Of a stretch of 64,000 bases of DNA, positions 23,012 to 36,677 are shown piece after piece. The notes beneath the pieces were generated by a model, which made no database searches, was not told the DNA's origin, and saw only the letters and a program-made list of their open reading frames with translations. The position numbers and the translations under genes were made by a program. How positions within the stretch are numbered: the first letter of the stretch is position 1; each line of letters starts with the position of its first letter. The stretch spans positions 2,108,001-2,172,000 of the forward strand of contig JAZGTH010000098.1 of NCBI GenBank assembly GCA_036877525.1. The letters are read 5' to 3'. The stretch is from Chromobotia macracanthus (Eukaryota > Chordata > Actinopteri > Cypriniformes > Botiidae).

Positions 23012-24562
23012 CAAGTTTCTTATTGAGAAACCAAGATCAAAGACAAAACAACCAAAAACCAGCATTTAAGTATAGAGGCTCTGCATGATCCAGCAGCAAA
23101 TGTTAAAAACACAAAGTGCACGCTATATAGGAAAAATGTTGAATTTAACCTTTTGCTCCGCTGGGGCTTTTTATTAGGGGGAGGAGATTTTTAATAGCCA
23201 TTAGCCTATTGTCATGATCTGTTTTGTTAAAATAACAATTTTATTACTACTAATTATCTTCACAACATATTGCCGCAGTTCTAGGGACAACAAAAGAGCC
23301 TATAAAAACAATCAATCAGCAATGCTAGACTTATGAAAATAAATGAACGGTTATTTTACAAAAAAACTGATGATAATGATAAACAACTAGTGGTAATATG
23401 GTAAAAATAAATAAAATAAAATACTATATTTTAAAATCTGACTAATTTGCCCACTACTTCTAATTTGCTCACCATTTCTTTATTTTATTCTTTCTTTCTT
23501 ACCGAATCCACCTGTTTTACCCTGTTAAACATTTGATTTTTTAATTACTTCAGATATAAGCGGGAAATAAAGTCTCACATTAACAATTGGGTTTAATTAT
23601 ATTCGTTAAATCTTTAGCAGCAATTTAATAAAGTTAATAGCATTGCTCTCCTGTTTAAATTTAAGCTATCAAGTATCTTGTCAAGAAGGAATAAAAGAAA
23701 CATTCATTTAATAAGACATTAGAAATCTTCAAAGGTGACAATAATCAACAGTTAAAGAGGAAACTATTTTTTGCATTGCCTATTTCTCCAAAAACTTTCA
23801 GAAACATTAACGTTTCGCGTCGTGGTGGACAAAGTAGTTGTCTAGTCTAACACACTAAAATATATAGTGTTTATACCGCCATGCAGTAACCTTTACAAAA
23901 CCCATATTAGCAAAACAAAGAGGTCTGGCGTTATGTATCTATCCTTCCATCCAATGTATAGTTTTTACATTTTTGTTTTTACAATTGCAGCTCATTCACA
24001 CGAAGACTTGCGACATAAATAAATACATTTGTATTGCATGTTAATTAGATATACATAGACACTAAGGTCAACATAGATATCTTAACAAATGTTTTTAAAA
24101 TTAACTTAATCTTATATTAATGTTATTATTAAATGATTCATGTTATTAGGTGTTAAAGGTATTGTTATTAAGTTCGTAATACTTAATGTGACTTAATTAC
24201 TTTATTTTTTGTAATTCATAAATTAAAACAACAAACAGAAGCAGAAGGGAAAATATAAAAAAAACAGAAACATGAAACTATATCACAGAAACACAATTCA
24301 TCTTTATATAGAAGTTTTTTATTAACGTTAGAGAAATGTGTTTGTGCCATAATTGGGGCAGGGAATGAATTGATACCCACACCTCCCCCCCAAACAGTTC
24401 ATTATTCAAAACTAAATAAAAGACATACATAATTCAGGTCTTTGAATTGTCAAAGGTACGTCGGACATGTAATCCTTTAATAAAATAAAGTTCAGCTACT
24501 TTTTTTGGGCCAATTTATGATTTGCCTGCTTGTCTTTTCCCAGTGGTTATAATATTGGTATT

Positions 24563-24878
24563 ATAACACTTTACAATAAGGTTTCATTCATTAACAGAAG
24601 TGAATGCATTAGCAAGAAGTAACAACAAAAAAACTAATAATTTTACAGCGTTGATTAATCTCTGTTAATGTTAGTTTATGCAAATTCAGTTGTTCATTGA
24701 TAGTTCATGTTAGTTCATAGTTAATTGTTTCTGAAGTAACCAAATACAACTTTTGATTGTGTATTGTTATCTGTGTTTAAATTAACATAAACGAATACAT
24801 TCTCTAGCCTATAAGTATTATTCACTGTTAGTTCATGATAACTAGGGTAGTTAACTAATGTTAACAAATGGAACCTGA
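24563..24878. mobile_element. Angel-like foldback (MITE-type) DNA element
   Basis: It starts TAACACTTTACAATAAGGTT and ends with the related inverse ATGTTAACAAATGGAACCT. The inside is full of GTTAATG/CATTAAC-type words able to fold on itself. This matches the short palindromic non-autonomous element common in zebrafish-type genomes, which I believe is Angel; the family name is from memory. There is no coding capacity. A second copy lies at 39647-39928. Confidence 0.65.
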
Positions 24879-27800
24879 ATAAACCTAAACAAATGCATTT
24901 ATGTAATTGCATAGCAATTACATAATTAATGGTATTTTAATTTTAGTTTTGCTTTTTGTGGAGAAGGTCACGTGTTAGGCTGCTTACTGACGACATGTAG
25001 ATCTATCAACTTGTGGATGTGTTCTTATGGTCGATGTGAATTCAGTTGGTGCACCGATGATGTACACTTAAAAGTGCACGACTGCCTACATTTAAGCCGA
25101 GGACATCTTGTACCGTAACAGCGCAATTACGCTTAGTCTCAGCCCACAATAATCCTGTTTGTTTGTGGCAAAGCGTTTTACGTGAGCTCGTGAGGTCTGT
25201 TTGTTCATTTTCTCCTTGCAGAGACGGAGCGTATAACAAAAACACATTTGTTCACTTCCCACTGATACTAGTAATGACTTTGCCCCCTCCATTTTACAAG
25301 CCCCTGTGTTGCTGCATTCTGTGAACTGTGGGCAGTTTATTAGTGATGTGTGGGAAATCCTAATGGTTTCGTGCCAACCCCTTGCTCGATCTCATTCAGG
25401 CAGGGCACGGAGCCAAAAGTTAGTGCTGCGAGTCTCCGCCCCTCCCGCCTGGTCCTGCAGTTTATTTGTTAACGAGTAAACATCGCATGAACTGGTCCTG
25501 GGTGAGACCTGTTGCTTTATATTTCGACATTTAATCGATGTCACGTTGTGCGGTTTGTAACTCTGAACGTCCACAGATCGACGCTGCTTGGCAGTACTTC
25601 ATTATAATAAACAGATCATCTATTAGATTTGTACTTTAAATGACAGGTGGCTTCCTAGGTGATCCCTAAACGTACTTTAACCGCAGAGGTTGCCTTTTGA
25701 TTGCTTGAAGGACCCTGTAGCGACAGATGGACGAAAACGTGATACGACATGGCTGAAAGTGCCTGGCTCAGTGCTTGGGTGTTTGTGTGTCTGGATGTGG
25801 TTTTCGTACAGAGTGACTCTGCCCCCTATAGGAGCCGAAGTCCTCTCTTTGTGTTTGCGCCAAATTCAAGTATCGATGAAGGTCTACAATGATCTTAAAC
25901 TGGTGAACAGAAATAGATCTCATGATATTTGTTCCACAACCTAATGTACAGGACTTTAAACGCAACTGTACATTTACATTAATCTAATGCTTATGCATCC
26001 AGTCGAGTGAAATTACTAACCTCGAGGTTTTTTTGAGTCCATTAGCAAACGTCAATGTGTTTTGTCGTTTGATTTAATTAATTGTTACTCAGCTGTATGA
26101 AAACAGACAGACAAACAAATAAAAAAGAGTGACCTATGACACCTGGAAATATTTACCAACATGGCAGACAACATCAGGAAATTTCTATATGCATTACATT
26201 AACAGACATATCTGAAATAATCAATTAAGGCACACACAAGCTGACCATATAACATAAAAAAATACCTTTTTTAAAACGTTAATAATGCAAATCACATACT
26301 TAGGCCACACAGACGCACAAACACACACATTGTAGGATGGAAAAGGCGGGGGCTCACTGGTGGCCGCATGATGGCAGTGGTGGGGTGTAAGTATGGGCGT
26401 AGGATATACCTCTGTGGAGAGGGACAAAGAAGTTTTTTATATCAAACAACAGGGCAGTAGAGAGTTTAAGCATGTCTTAAATTCAGAACCTGTGGAGAGC
26501 ACTATGGCACAATCAAGCTCAGCTCCAAAATTATCAGATTGTTCTACTTTTACATTTAGGGAGTCGATAAATAAATTGTCACTAATTTAGTTTATTACTT
26601 ATATATTCTTAGTACGCTGCTTTAAAGCTGTGCTCTTAGTTACTCCACCGGCTTTATTCACATAATAATGTCAGTTTTTGTATTATGTCAGCTGGTTAAT
26701 GTGTTAATTTCAATGGTACAGAAAACAAATGTAGGTTAAAGGAAGAATAGTTATTGATTAAGGAGTTAATAATTATCTTATATCTGCTTATTTGAATACG
26801 CTCACATAATAAAGCTTTTAAAATAAGAGGCGCTTCCTATAAATATGTATTGTTTTTATAAATGCTTGTCCTTTTTATTTGTTCATACTTGCGCATCAGA
26901 GGTTTTATTTTTGTCACAAAGCAATACTCATTAAAATATCAAAACCATATGAAGTGATCTTAACTAAAACGACAACTTCTGTTACATAAGCCTATTTTCA
27001 AGGATACACTTCCACAAACACCTCAAATGCTGCTTTCCGATCTGGTTTCTGTGCAAATGTGTCCAGCAGGGCCGCACACACAAGGTCGCTGCGGCGATTT
27101 TCCTGCGAGTGAAAGTGGGAAAAGCAGCCGCTCGAGTACAACAGCAGTCCCGCTGCTTCTTTCCCTTCTTTTCATTTACAATCTGGAAGATTTGGGCGCC
27201 CTTTATTACATTTCTGAATAATCTTGATATGTTCCTGTCCTTCCCTCATTCCTTCATCCAGAAACTGATATTAACTTCATCATTTGAGTCAGCTCCTTAT
27301 ACTGCGAGTGTGAGTCCATGTATCAAGTAGCCTGAACTTTGCAATACTGGACGGCAATCGCTGTAACTATCCCAAAACTATGTAGTATTGTATCAAAGGC
27401 CGTTTAATAATTGTATCATTTATTTAATGTTTGTCTAGACGCCTAAACGTGGAGACGTGAACTTAACGTGTTTGTCCCGCAGAGACAATTTTGATGAAAC
27501 TGTAACTTTGCTGACCCGAAAAACGTGCTAATTAACATTACATGCATTTTATAAGGATAAATAATATTGTATCTATAGTAACCTTACAGTACATCCCTAT
27601 AGATTAAAAATGTTCACTATAGATTAAAAATGTAGCTTACCCACACGGTGACGTTTTTATTGTCAACTTGGTTTTAATTAAAAAAATATATATATATATA
27701 TTTGGTTTATTAAATAGATAGATAAAGTCGGTGTATGTGTGTGTGAATGCGAGGGGACCGGGCCTTTAAACAAACATGGCTAATATTAAAGACATTGTCG

Positions 27801-28348
27801 GTTTTCCCTATCTTTCTTTTACTATCTTCCCTCCCTTTTTCCAAGGCACGCAACAAACACCCAAGCAGTCGATTTTATACATTTCGCAAGTGAAATGCAA
27901 AAAGCGAAAGAGTGCTCTGTCATACAACGCGTTTCTTTTCTAATGAAGCTCTGGTGTTTGCAGCGCTATTGCCTTTCTGCTGGTATAATGCGGCACAAAT
28001 GAAAGCATTTTACAATCAGGCTCACGGCGACCACGGGATCTCAAATTCCTCGCGCAGGAGGTCCGAGCGACCGGGATCGGCTTTCATACGCGCGCATTAA
28101 CGCCGGGCGCTCTCTTTGTTCCCCTCTCCTCTGCCCCTTTCCTGAAGTTTTTATTTTTATTGCTTTGCATTTCGGTTACAAGCGAATATCTGCGAACAAG
28201 CTGTTCTTCTGAAAACCGTAATGTTTGTTGGGTGTGTGTACACACGCACTCACACACGTCAGGGTGGGTGGGTATCATTTTTGCATATACACAAATATGC
28301 TTGTGTGTATTAAAAACATGTTTTTGAAAACGTATTTGCATATATGCC

Positions 28349-28349
<1 letters not shown>

Positions 28350-28375
<26 letters not shown>
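28350..28375. repeat. (TA)n microsatellite
   Basis: Thirteen TA units, followed by shorter TATA runs to about 28400. Confidence 0.85.
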
Positions 28376-28379
<4 letters not shown>

Positions 28380-29146
28380 TATATAGTGTATATATAAATA
28401 CATATACACTGTATAACGTTATTATTTTATATTTGTATTTTGTTTTTGGCTGTTGTGTTGACTTTGGTTCCAGAATACGTCCAGAATAAAATTCCACTGG
28501 TGTTGCACAATGAATACACATTACATCGTAGAAAGAAATACGGCCAATAACTTTATATTGGTTATGATTCGCTTCTCAGTTCAGACATTGTTTCGACCCC
28601 CATCTTACAACACCTATTATCAAAGAGAAAGTGGCATTGCTGCTCTCCTTCCCCTTCTCTCAGTAGGCCTCTCCAGTGCTGAACCAGGGGACTGGGGCGC
28701 TCTGATTGACAGGCCATGCTTTGTGTTTCTCTGTGTATAGAGGCACTCCGCTGCAAACAGACTGATGACAACCTCCTGTTAACAAAAAACAAGAACAAGC
28801 AGGCCACTCATAACACACAATAGCAAGGCTTTTGTTCCTCTTTTGTTTATTATTGTTTAGTGAGAAAGCTAAAGTTTTAAAGTGTAGTCACAAAGGGGTA
28901 AAAATTATTCATTCATATTATTTATGAGGGTATGTTTTAAATTAAATTGTTGTTCTAGATGTGATTCCCATGCTGTGACAGTAGGTTAAATATTAATATT
29001 ACATTGTAAACATTTAATAAATTAACTAAAATGTTTATGTAAAAGTGTTACTGATATTATTAAAATCTATGTCAAAATGAACTGAAAATATATAGTCAGA
29101 AATGTAAGCTTTTTTATAAATTGTTTTAAATATATATATATATATT

Positions 29147-29190
29147 TGCATGTATTCATTTAGCAGACCGTTTTATTCAAAACTGTCTAC
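29147..29190 (-). mobile_element. SINE 3'-tail fragment, minus orientation
   Basis: On the minus strand it reads TTTTGAATAAAACGGTCTGC then TAAATGAATACATGCA, the same tail type as the SINEs at 5944, 43301 and 46849. The rest of the element is absent; an AT microsatellite abuts it. Confidence 0.55.
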
Positions 29191-29197
29191 TATATAT

Positions 29198-29264
<67 letters not shown>
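29190..29264. repeat. (TA)n microsatellite
   Basis: About 75 bp of nearly pure TA with one phase slip. Confidence 0.9.
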
Positions 29265-29267
<3 letters not shown>

Positions 29268-30235
29268 TGTATGTTTGTATGTTGTATATACATGCATGTT
29301 ATATACATGCACAGTGTTTTGCTGTGTGCATTTGTGTCTGTATGTATATTGATGTTACAGCCTGTGTCTGGACTAATCCTCTGCTATGCCCTCCAGAGGT
29401 TACCTGCCTCAGCCTCAGGTGTCCAGGGCTTCTCTCTGTTTGCTTGAACTTAACTCACACAATCTGCAAGGTGTCACTGGTGCTTCCATGAATTACACCA
29501 TACAAATTCAAGCACAGGGGTGTGAGACAGAAGAAAATGGATGTCATGTTTTAGCGAGGAAGGACTCTGAAATGGTCATTAGGCCTCAGGCTTCACGACT
29601 TCTGCCAGGGACAGAAGAAATCAAAATTCACAGACACACATATTTTGCAATTTTCTTCTCTAACCATATTTGCTAGAAAATGTTGATTTCATGCTGGTTT
29701 GTGAGGAGGCATTTCATGTGTTACAGAAATGGCCTGAACCACTTCTGTTTTGTAATTTTCCCTTGAATATCTGTTTTTGTCTTCACTAAAGACAAATCTA
29801 TAACTTAATTTTTCTGCATTCTCAAACAGCCATATTTCATATTTATGAACAAGCATGTGTATTCATACTAATGTACAAAAGCTCTAAGAGTCGGTCAGTG
29901 TTTTTAGGTATATTTGTGCTTTGACTATTAATATATTAATTTTACCATGCAGAGATTTTCTGTTATGGAGCTGTCGCACAATTATGGATATCTGTGTCTT
30001 GTGATGTCACATGAAATCACCATTTTCCTGCTCAGGGACCAAATCCACACTTCTTTTTCTTTATTTGAATCCGAAGCCCTTCTGACTCTATTTCCTATGC
30101 ACTTCAGGTATTGATTCTCTACCCTGCGTGTGTGCCTGCATTTCCCTGCCGTCCCTTGATTTTAAGCCATCTCTTACTGTCTCTCTCTCCCTCTGTCTGT
30201 CTGTCAGAGAATGAGGAGTGATGAAATCTCTCTGT

Positions 30236-30345
30236 CCCCGTGGCAACAGGCGACACATGGATTGAGGCCAGTGCTAGCAGATGCCTGATCTATGATAATG
30301 TCTATTGATAGGAAAATCAATGTGGCATTGATCCTCAGCCCTGTG
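30236..30345. promoter_or_regulatory. Candidate conserved non-coding element
   Basis: A complex unique block with TAAT-poor, ATTGAT/CAATGT-rich words (ATTGAGGCCAGTGCTAGC, GTCTATTGATAGG) and balanced base composition, between low-complexity flanks. There is no open frame of note. It is called on texture alone. Confidence 0.25.
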
Positions 30346-31665
30346 TGCAGAGAGTGAGAGAAAGCAAAATGGAAGTGAAAGAAAAAGTGACTTAGGGGGA
30401 AAAAGGAGGAGGTGAAAGAGTTATCTGGAATCTGTGTGCTAGTTAAAAGAGGGGAAAATAAAACTAGCAGAAGAAAAAAGGGGATAAGAGAGGTAAAAAA
30501 AAGATGTGGAGATTTGTTCAGCTCTTCTCTGCTCTCTCTGTCCCTGTAAATTCAGTCCTAACGGCAATAAGTGCAGAGGCCTAAAGATTTGAATAGAGAG
30601 GCTTTAAATGGAATTTGAAAAAAGGAAGGGTTGAAAGAAAAAAATCAATTTTCTCTCAGGCTGAATCTCCTAATGATGATCTGGAGAAGTTTACATTTTT
30701 CTCCTAATTGCCTGTTCTCTGAACACTCAGGTCAGTCCTTACACTACTGGGTCAACAGACCATTTCACTTAATTGGTGGAAAATATTTTTAAATTCATTT
30801 CAGTCTTATTACAAACATGAGTTTTTCCTGAAAAATGCATCTCAATGAAACTTGTATTCATTGCAAACTTCACAAAGCACTACTTAAAACCGAAAAGCCT
30901 TTAGTTCATATTTCAGACATAATACTTATGATTCCTTAAAGGGTTTTTCATTTTATAAATTAACATGTCTTTTATTTCTATAGGTTTGCATATTTAATAT
31001 ATAAGCAGATGTATATATATATGCGCTAGTGTGAAAGTTTCTTTGTGTGACTGAAAACAGAGAAGTTGCTGTGGAGAATAGCAGGATTGCGTGGCATCTT
31101 GATCACTATGGCGACGCATGGACAGTCTCCCCGCTGCACGTTCTCTCCCTCCCCAAGTGAAGGGAAAATGGGTACCATGGAAACGGCACACACTGTTTAC
31201 AATATGTACTCTCACTTTGTCACTGGCTGTTGATGGCTTCAATTTGCATGTACATCTTCCACCAGCATAAAAGAAATATAGAGATTCTTTGAAGTGAGGA
31301 AAGGGTCTTTGTTTTAAAAATGAACAGGAATTAGAATAGGGACAAAACAGGAAATAAGCTAATTTTAGACATCCATGTCTCTGTTGAAATAGGGAACATT
31401 TTATAATTATAGACAACATCTGGTTAGTCTGTTGATCTTATATGTTATCAGTACTGGATTAATTTTCAGTACTACAGAAGCAAAATATTCCCTCAATTGC
31501 AAGTTTTCTGGAAAGACTCCTAATTGTGCTGTTCTATATATAATAAAAACTCTTTTCACTTTAGATTTCAATTTAAACCACTTTCATATTGGAAAAAAAT
31601 ATAAATCATCTATGAGTGAACAATTTACCTAATTAATATGAAAATAACATAAGAAACCAAGTGCC

Positions 31666-31673
31666 TTTTGTCA

Positions 31674-31711
<38 letters not shown>

Positions 31712-31763
31712 TCTGACAAAATATGTTTATATATATATATATAAACAAATACACAAAAAAACA

Positions 31764-31832
<69 letters not shown>

Positions 31833-31888
31833 TATGTGTATATATATATATATATAAACTATATATATATAGTAATATATATATTACT
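31666..31888. repeat. Cluster of AT palindromes and a T58 homopolymer
   Basis: Four perfect inverted repeats lie in a row. TTTTGTCAGAAT (31666-31677) pairs with ATTCTGACAAAA (31710-31721) around an AT run. Then come GTTTATATATATATATAAAC (about 31725-31745), ACTATATATATATAGT (31858-31873) and AGTAATATATATATTACT (31871-31888). Fifty-eight consecutive T occupy 31768-31825. No coding meaning. Confidence 0.85.
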
Positions 31889-34449
31889 ATTATACTATTA
31901 TACAAGGACAGTGAAACTCTATTACCATCCTTTTAGGTAACGGACAGTTCAGGAACAAAATTGTAGATGCTGGCAGCTCCCTGGACCTCACGCTGGTTAC
32001 ACTGTAGGGAAATGGATTCCTTACCAGGAAATCTATTAAATTATGGCACACCACTGTGCCAGGCTTGGAGCCACTCTCTGTTTTTAAAAAATTCCTGTAA
32101 TCCTGTAATTCAAAAATTATAATCAACATGGCTTGAATATAAAACTGATAATAGTAAGAATAATGATAGTAATAATATAAGGGCCAGGCAGGCAGCTGGT
32201 ATTGGGTCTGAATGGTGGTGGCTTCATAGTCAAAGCTTCTGTCCTCTGTTCAGCCTGATGGTTAATCTAGCACTATGTCCATCGTAGGGTTCTGCCCCTA
32301 GGGAAAAATCAGAGAGGGAGGTGGAAAGGGAGAAAGAGAGGGTAACAGATAGAAAATGGTTGTGCATATACAGAGGTTCCAGAAGAGGAGGGGGGAGGTT
32401 AATTTGCACATATTAAAGAGGGCAGAATTTCTCATTAAAAAGAGATTGAAGTTGATATATGCCTGTGTGTGCCTGACACACTGTACATTCTGATTGTGGT
32501 AAGTCCTTGACAGAACAAAGGCAGCCCTCCCTCTCCAATGACCACAAAGACTGCTGTAGTCCAGGGTGAGTTTTGATTTTGTACTAACCTCTCACTGTAA
32601 ACGTCCCATAAACCATCATTAATGTGGAGAACATTTTGCATATTTTAATTTAAGGAATTAAATGACTCCACAGAAATATACTGTACTGGAAACTTTGTAA
32701 AATTTATTTCTGTTTGATTATGCAGTTTATGCATGCCTGTATTAAACTGTCATTCTTTATTATTTGTAGTCTTTTATTTTTTGATTGGCTTGATGTTTAC
32801 AGATTTAATTGGCATTTAAATTAAAAAGTGGTTTGAATACGCCTTCACAGGTAACATTTGCCAAGGTTTATTATCAGTACACTTTATTTTAATTTTGAAA
32901 AATATTTTAAGCACTTCATGGGCAAAGGCCATGGACAAAGGTATGCGTAATACATTTGTTATTTTGTTTGAGAAGTACAGCTTTGGAAACGATCCAATCA
33001 AAACAGACATTTTTCTAGGGCCCATTACCAACTCCAACATGATTGTCATTATTTAAAATTAACCTCAGAGCAGACTAATCCATGTAAAAATGTAAAAAGT
33101 AAATTAATTGTCCTACATGACTGTAACCAGTTAATTGCAGCAGTTTCAAAACAGACTCACTGAATCTAGTTCATTAAAGACAATAATTTGGCTGGTGTAT
33201 TTCTTCAAGTCATTATCTATTACAAGTTATGCAATCAAATCCTAGATGGGCCTTTCACATATTGTGGGGAAAACCTATTCCAGCCCAGGCCTCATTGTTT
33301 CTAAACTGAAAAGCGGCGTTTCTTTCTCTCGATCCCTCTCCTCAGCCTGACAGTGGCCATTATGCGTCCTGTGCTGCAGCTTGGTGCAGACAAAGCACAG
33401 CAAACACCACTAATTGTGGGTGTTGTGTAGCTACCAGTGTTCGTATAGCCCCTCTCCCTTAACCCTGGAAGAGCACAGTTTCTCTGTGCAGACCTAACAG
33501 CATCTACACCACTGACACCCTAAGAAAGGTAACGCATATAAAAATATGCACACACACATGAAATCAGGTTATCATCTTTGGTCTTGGGCAACATGGACTT
33601 GATTTGGTCCCTGTCTATCATATGTCCAACACCTACAGTTACAAACTTTCTTATCATGCTCAAAACTAATATCAGTGAAACATGGTGATCCAGGGAAGAC
33701 ACCGAGAACTTATTAGTCAGCTAATCCTTCAGAACAAGTGTCTTCCACTCAGCAAAAAAATCTGGCCATGTGGCTCAACAGATGTTTACTGCCGAAGAGC
33801 TAAAAGGAAATGCAATACATCAGACTCCCTTATATCACAGATGAAAGAGCGATTGAGAAAAGATGTAGCAGACTGCAGAGGTATAAGGCATGAAATTCTA
33901 ATTTATCTATGAATTTATTTTTATTTATGTTGTGCTGTAGTGGTTCTTAGGTATGAACTTGATTTCTGTGCTTTTGTAAAGCAGCTGTGCTGTTAAAGGC
34001 CAGGGAGTGTGCGTGAGGTTTCTGTTTCATAGACTACATGTACATTGATAAATGCACACCTGGCATTCAATGCACACCTGTCAATTAAGCTCTATGTTAC
34101 ATTTTAATATGTAATTTAAAGGAGTTCAATGCTTGTCATATACCAAAGATATATAGATATGAGATTCTATACAATATCTATACACTGTTATACACTTTTA
34201 AACTAGTGTAAACAGTATGTGTATCTTAAGATATATTGCATATTTTGTGACAACATTTTATTGTGCCATTATCTATGAATTCTGAAATTATGGCACAATA
34301 AAGATTTAAAAATTTTACTTCAATACTTGGAATCAATTGTGACTTTTGGGTTTTTTTTGCATTTCATTAAAATATGCATTCTCAAAACAATATTGTTTAC
34401 TGACTTAAGGGATTTCCTTTAAGCCTGCCCATCCTTCAGACAATCACAC

Positions 34450-34451
<2 letters not shown>

Positions 34452-34484
<33 letters not shown>
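34452..34484 (+). repeat. (CA)n microsatellite
   Basis: Sixteen CA units. Confidence 0.9.
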
Positions 34485-34486
<2 letters not shown>

Positions 34487-35150
34487 CGGTGAGTGAGGCC
34501 TCTACAGGCTGTCACCAACAGGTCGCTGTTTTTCCATGGTCCCACACCTAATAAGGACATATTATGTCCTCATTATTTATAATTATTTTATAAATATATG
34601 TAGTCTATACATAACTACTTTTTTGATTCACGTCTGTATAATTAACAATTATACGTATCTTTTGTGCTTGATTTATTAAACTGGTGAACACGATCTGAAC
34701 GCGTTGCTTTCTTCCTTTGGTCACTTCATTTCTCACCTGAGTTACTCTGGGGCTGAATCATCAAAACACCGATCTCTCCTTCAACCCTGACCGACTCACG
34801 CAGCTCGATCTGCCCCCCGTCTTCCACCCCGGGCTACCCCAATAGCAATTTATAAGCTACAAACGTCTCCCAAATCATCGTCAATCCTGCCAATACTTTG
34901 GTTTAGACGGATCTTCCCTTCCTTGTTTAATACCAGCACATCATATCCGCGCTGCATATACTCAGATAACCTGTACTGGTCTTCTGCTGGGGTTACCGGA
35001 CACATATAGCGAGCGGGCGGGCATGTCTCTGCGGGAGTTAACGGGTTGAATAATTAATAAAGTCTCCTGAGATGTGCAGTGGCCCAGAGCAGCCTCTGTC
35101 CATGACATGCATGTTCTCTGCACGGCTTAAAATGAAAGGGCCTGCTTACT

Positions 35151-35258
<108 letters not shown>

Positions 35259-35269
35259 CCCTCATGAGA

Positions 35270-35560
35270 GGCTCCACCGCATAATGGTGACAGCTGATTC
35301 TAACTCACATTTCCATAATTAACAAGCTTGCGGCAGGTGAGCCCATCACTGCATGTCTCTGCTGACCCAGAACAAAATGAATAGCTCTTCTTGTATCAAG
35401 AAATTATATGCAATTTACTCCTTCTCTGGGACATTACGGGGAATAAGAATAATTTAAAGCAGCACCCCCCACGCCGACTATTTTATTAATTATTATGGAG
35501 ACTGCTCAGATAATGAACTGATATCTATTTTTACCTCGTTATTATATATGACGTCTCAAC
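35270..35560. promoter_or_regulatory. Candidate conserved non-coding element
   Basis: Complex unique DNA with homeodomain-type TAATTA/ATTAAT words (TTCCATAATTAACAAGC, TTTTATTAATTATTATGG), a CAGCTG E-box and a GCAGGTGAG word, and no coding frame. A similar block lies left of the CA repeat (35040-35150). Texture suggests a developmental enhancer; conservation was not tested. Confidence 0.3.
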
Positions 35561-36671
35561 ACTATATTCCGTCACATTAATGATGTTTAGTGGAATTACA
35601 CTTTATCTGTGCTAAGAATGACAATTATTTTAATTCTTTTATTTTTAGGCTATTTACTTTTATTTAAAGACCTGTCTATAAATGTCTTCAACTATACGTA
35701 CCGTAGTTCACATTAACAATAACGTAGGTTTGTTTTTAGTCATGCGTTTTAGCACATTGTAGACTACAACAAAAGATAAACAAAACATCTGTTTTATTCC
35801 AAGTCTTAAAGCCATTTACGTCGTAAATTCTGCAAATGTTTGATGACCAAACCCCCTTCGGTTTTATTTAAACAGCTTGATGGTTACCGTAAACATTTTA
35901 CCCGTTTGTGTTTTATTGGTTTTCGTAATGCACAAACTACCAAACGAACGTGTGTTTTTATTTATACAGCGTATTATTATAGACTATATTATAGTATATT
36001 TTGTAGATAATTATTAGTGCGTTTGTTTGCGTGTAGAAGGTTTGCAGCGCAGTTACTGAGCTCCTATTCCTCGCTGCTGTTCAGCTCCGTCTGCGGCCGT
36101 CGGAGGCGGCAGGGAAAATCAGCACACGCCGCTGAGAGGCCTGCAGTTACTGTGGAGCAGAGAGGAGTGTGTGCCCCCATCCACAGCGTGCAAACCCGAG
36201 CCAAGTGTACACATACAAGTGTTTGCATTAATGCATGGGTATTCCTGCATATTTATGTTTGCAATGAGGCGTAGTCTGTACAGAAAACATAATAAATAAA
36301 TCAATTGCACACAACCGATTGATTCGACCGATTTGCTTCCAGTTAGGACGTGTTGTGGCATAAGAGCCCCGAGACCGGGTGACGGTGCGGATTAATGTCA
36401 CGCAGGGGCTCGATCCGTTCCCCCTTTTCTCCACGCAGAGGTCAGCTGAAACTAAACTGTGAGCTGTAACTGTGGAGTTCACAATAGGGTTAAAATTGTT
36501 AGGCTACGAAGCTGCATAGCTTTTATCTCCAAGTCGTAATTTCGATATATATTTTTCTTTTGCATTTTTAGCCTTTTAGCTTGTTGCAAGCCTGTATCCG
36601 AACAAATACGTGAGCTTTTCCTAAGCATTGATTTTCAGCTCTCAATTGCCCTAAGCTTATTATTGTGCATG

Positions 36672-36677
36672 TTTATT
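36672..36677 (-). terminator. Poly(A) hexamer overlapping the orphan exon's stop codon
   Basis: AATAAA on the minus strand shares bases with the TAA at 36673-36675. If used, the 3' UTR would be only some 15-30 nt. Confidence 0.3.

Noticed and set aside
22790..23065. 91-codon minus-strand frame starting near the YY1-type element
   Set aside because: It has no homology, and the internal start MAAVLSLRVK lies on the YY1-type motif itself. It was kept only as a promoter-like observation.
31633..31940. 90-codon open frames with poly-Lys or poly-Phe and Tyr-Ile repeats
   Set aside because: Translation of T58 and (AT)n; no coding signal.
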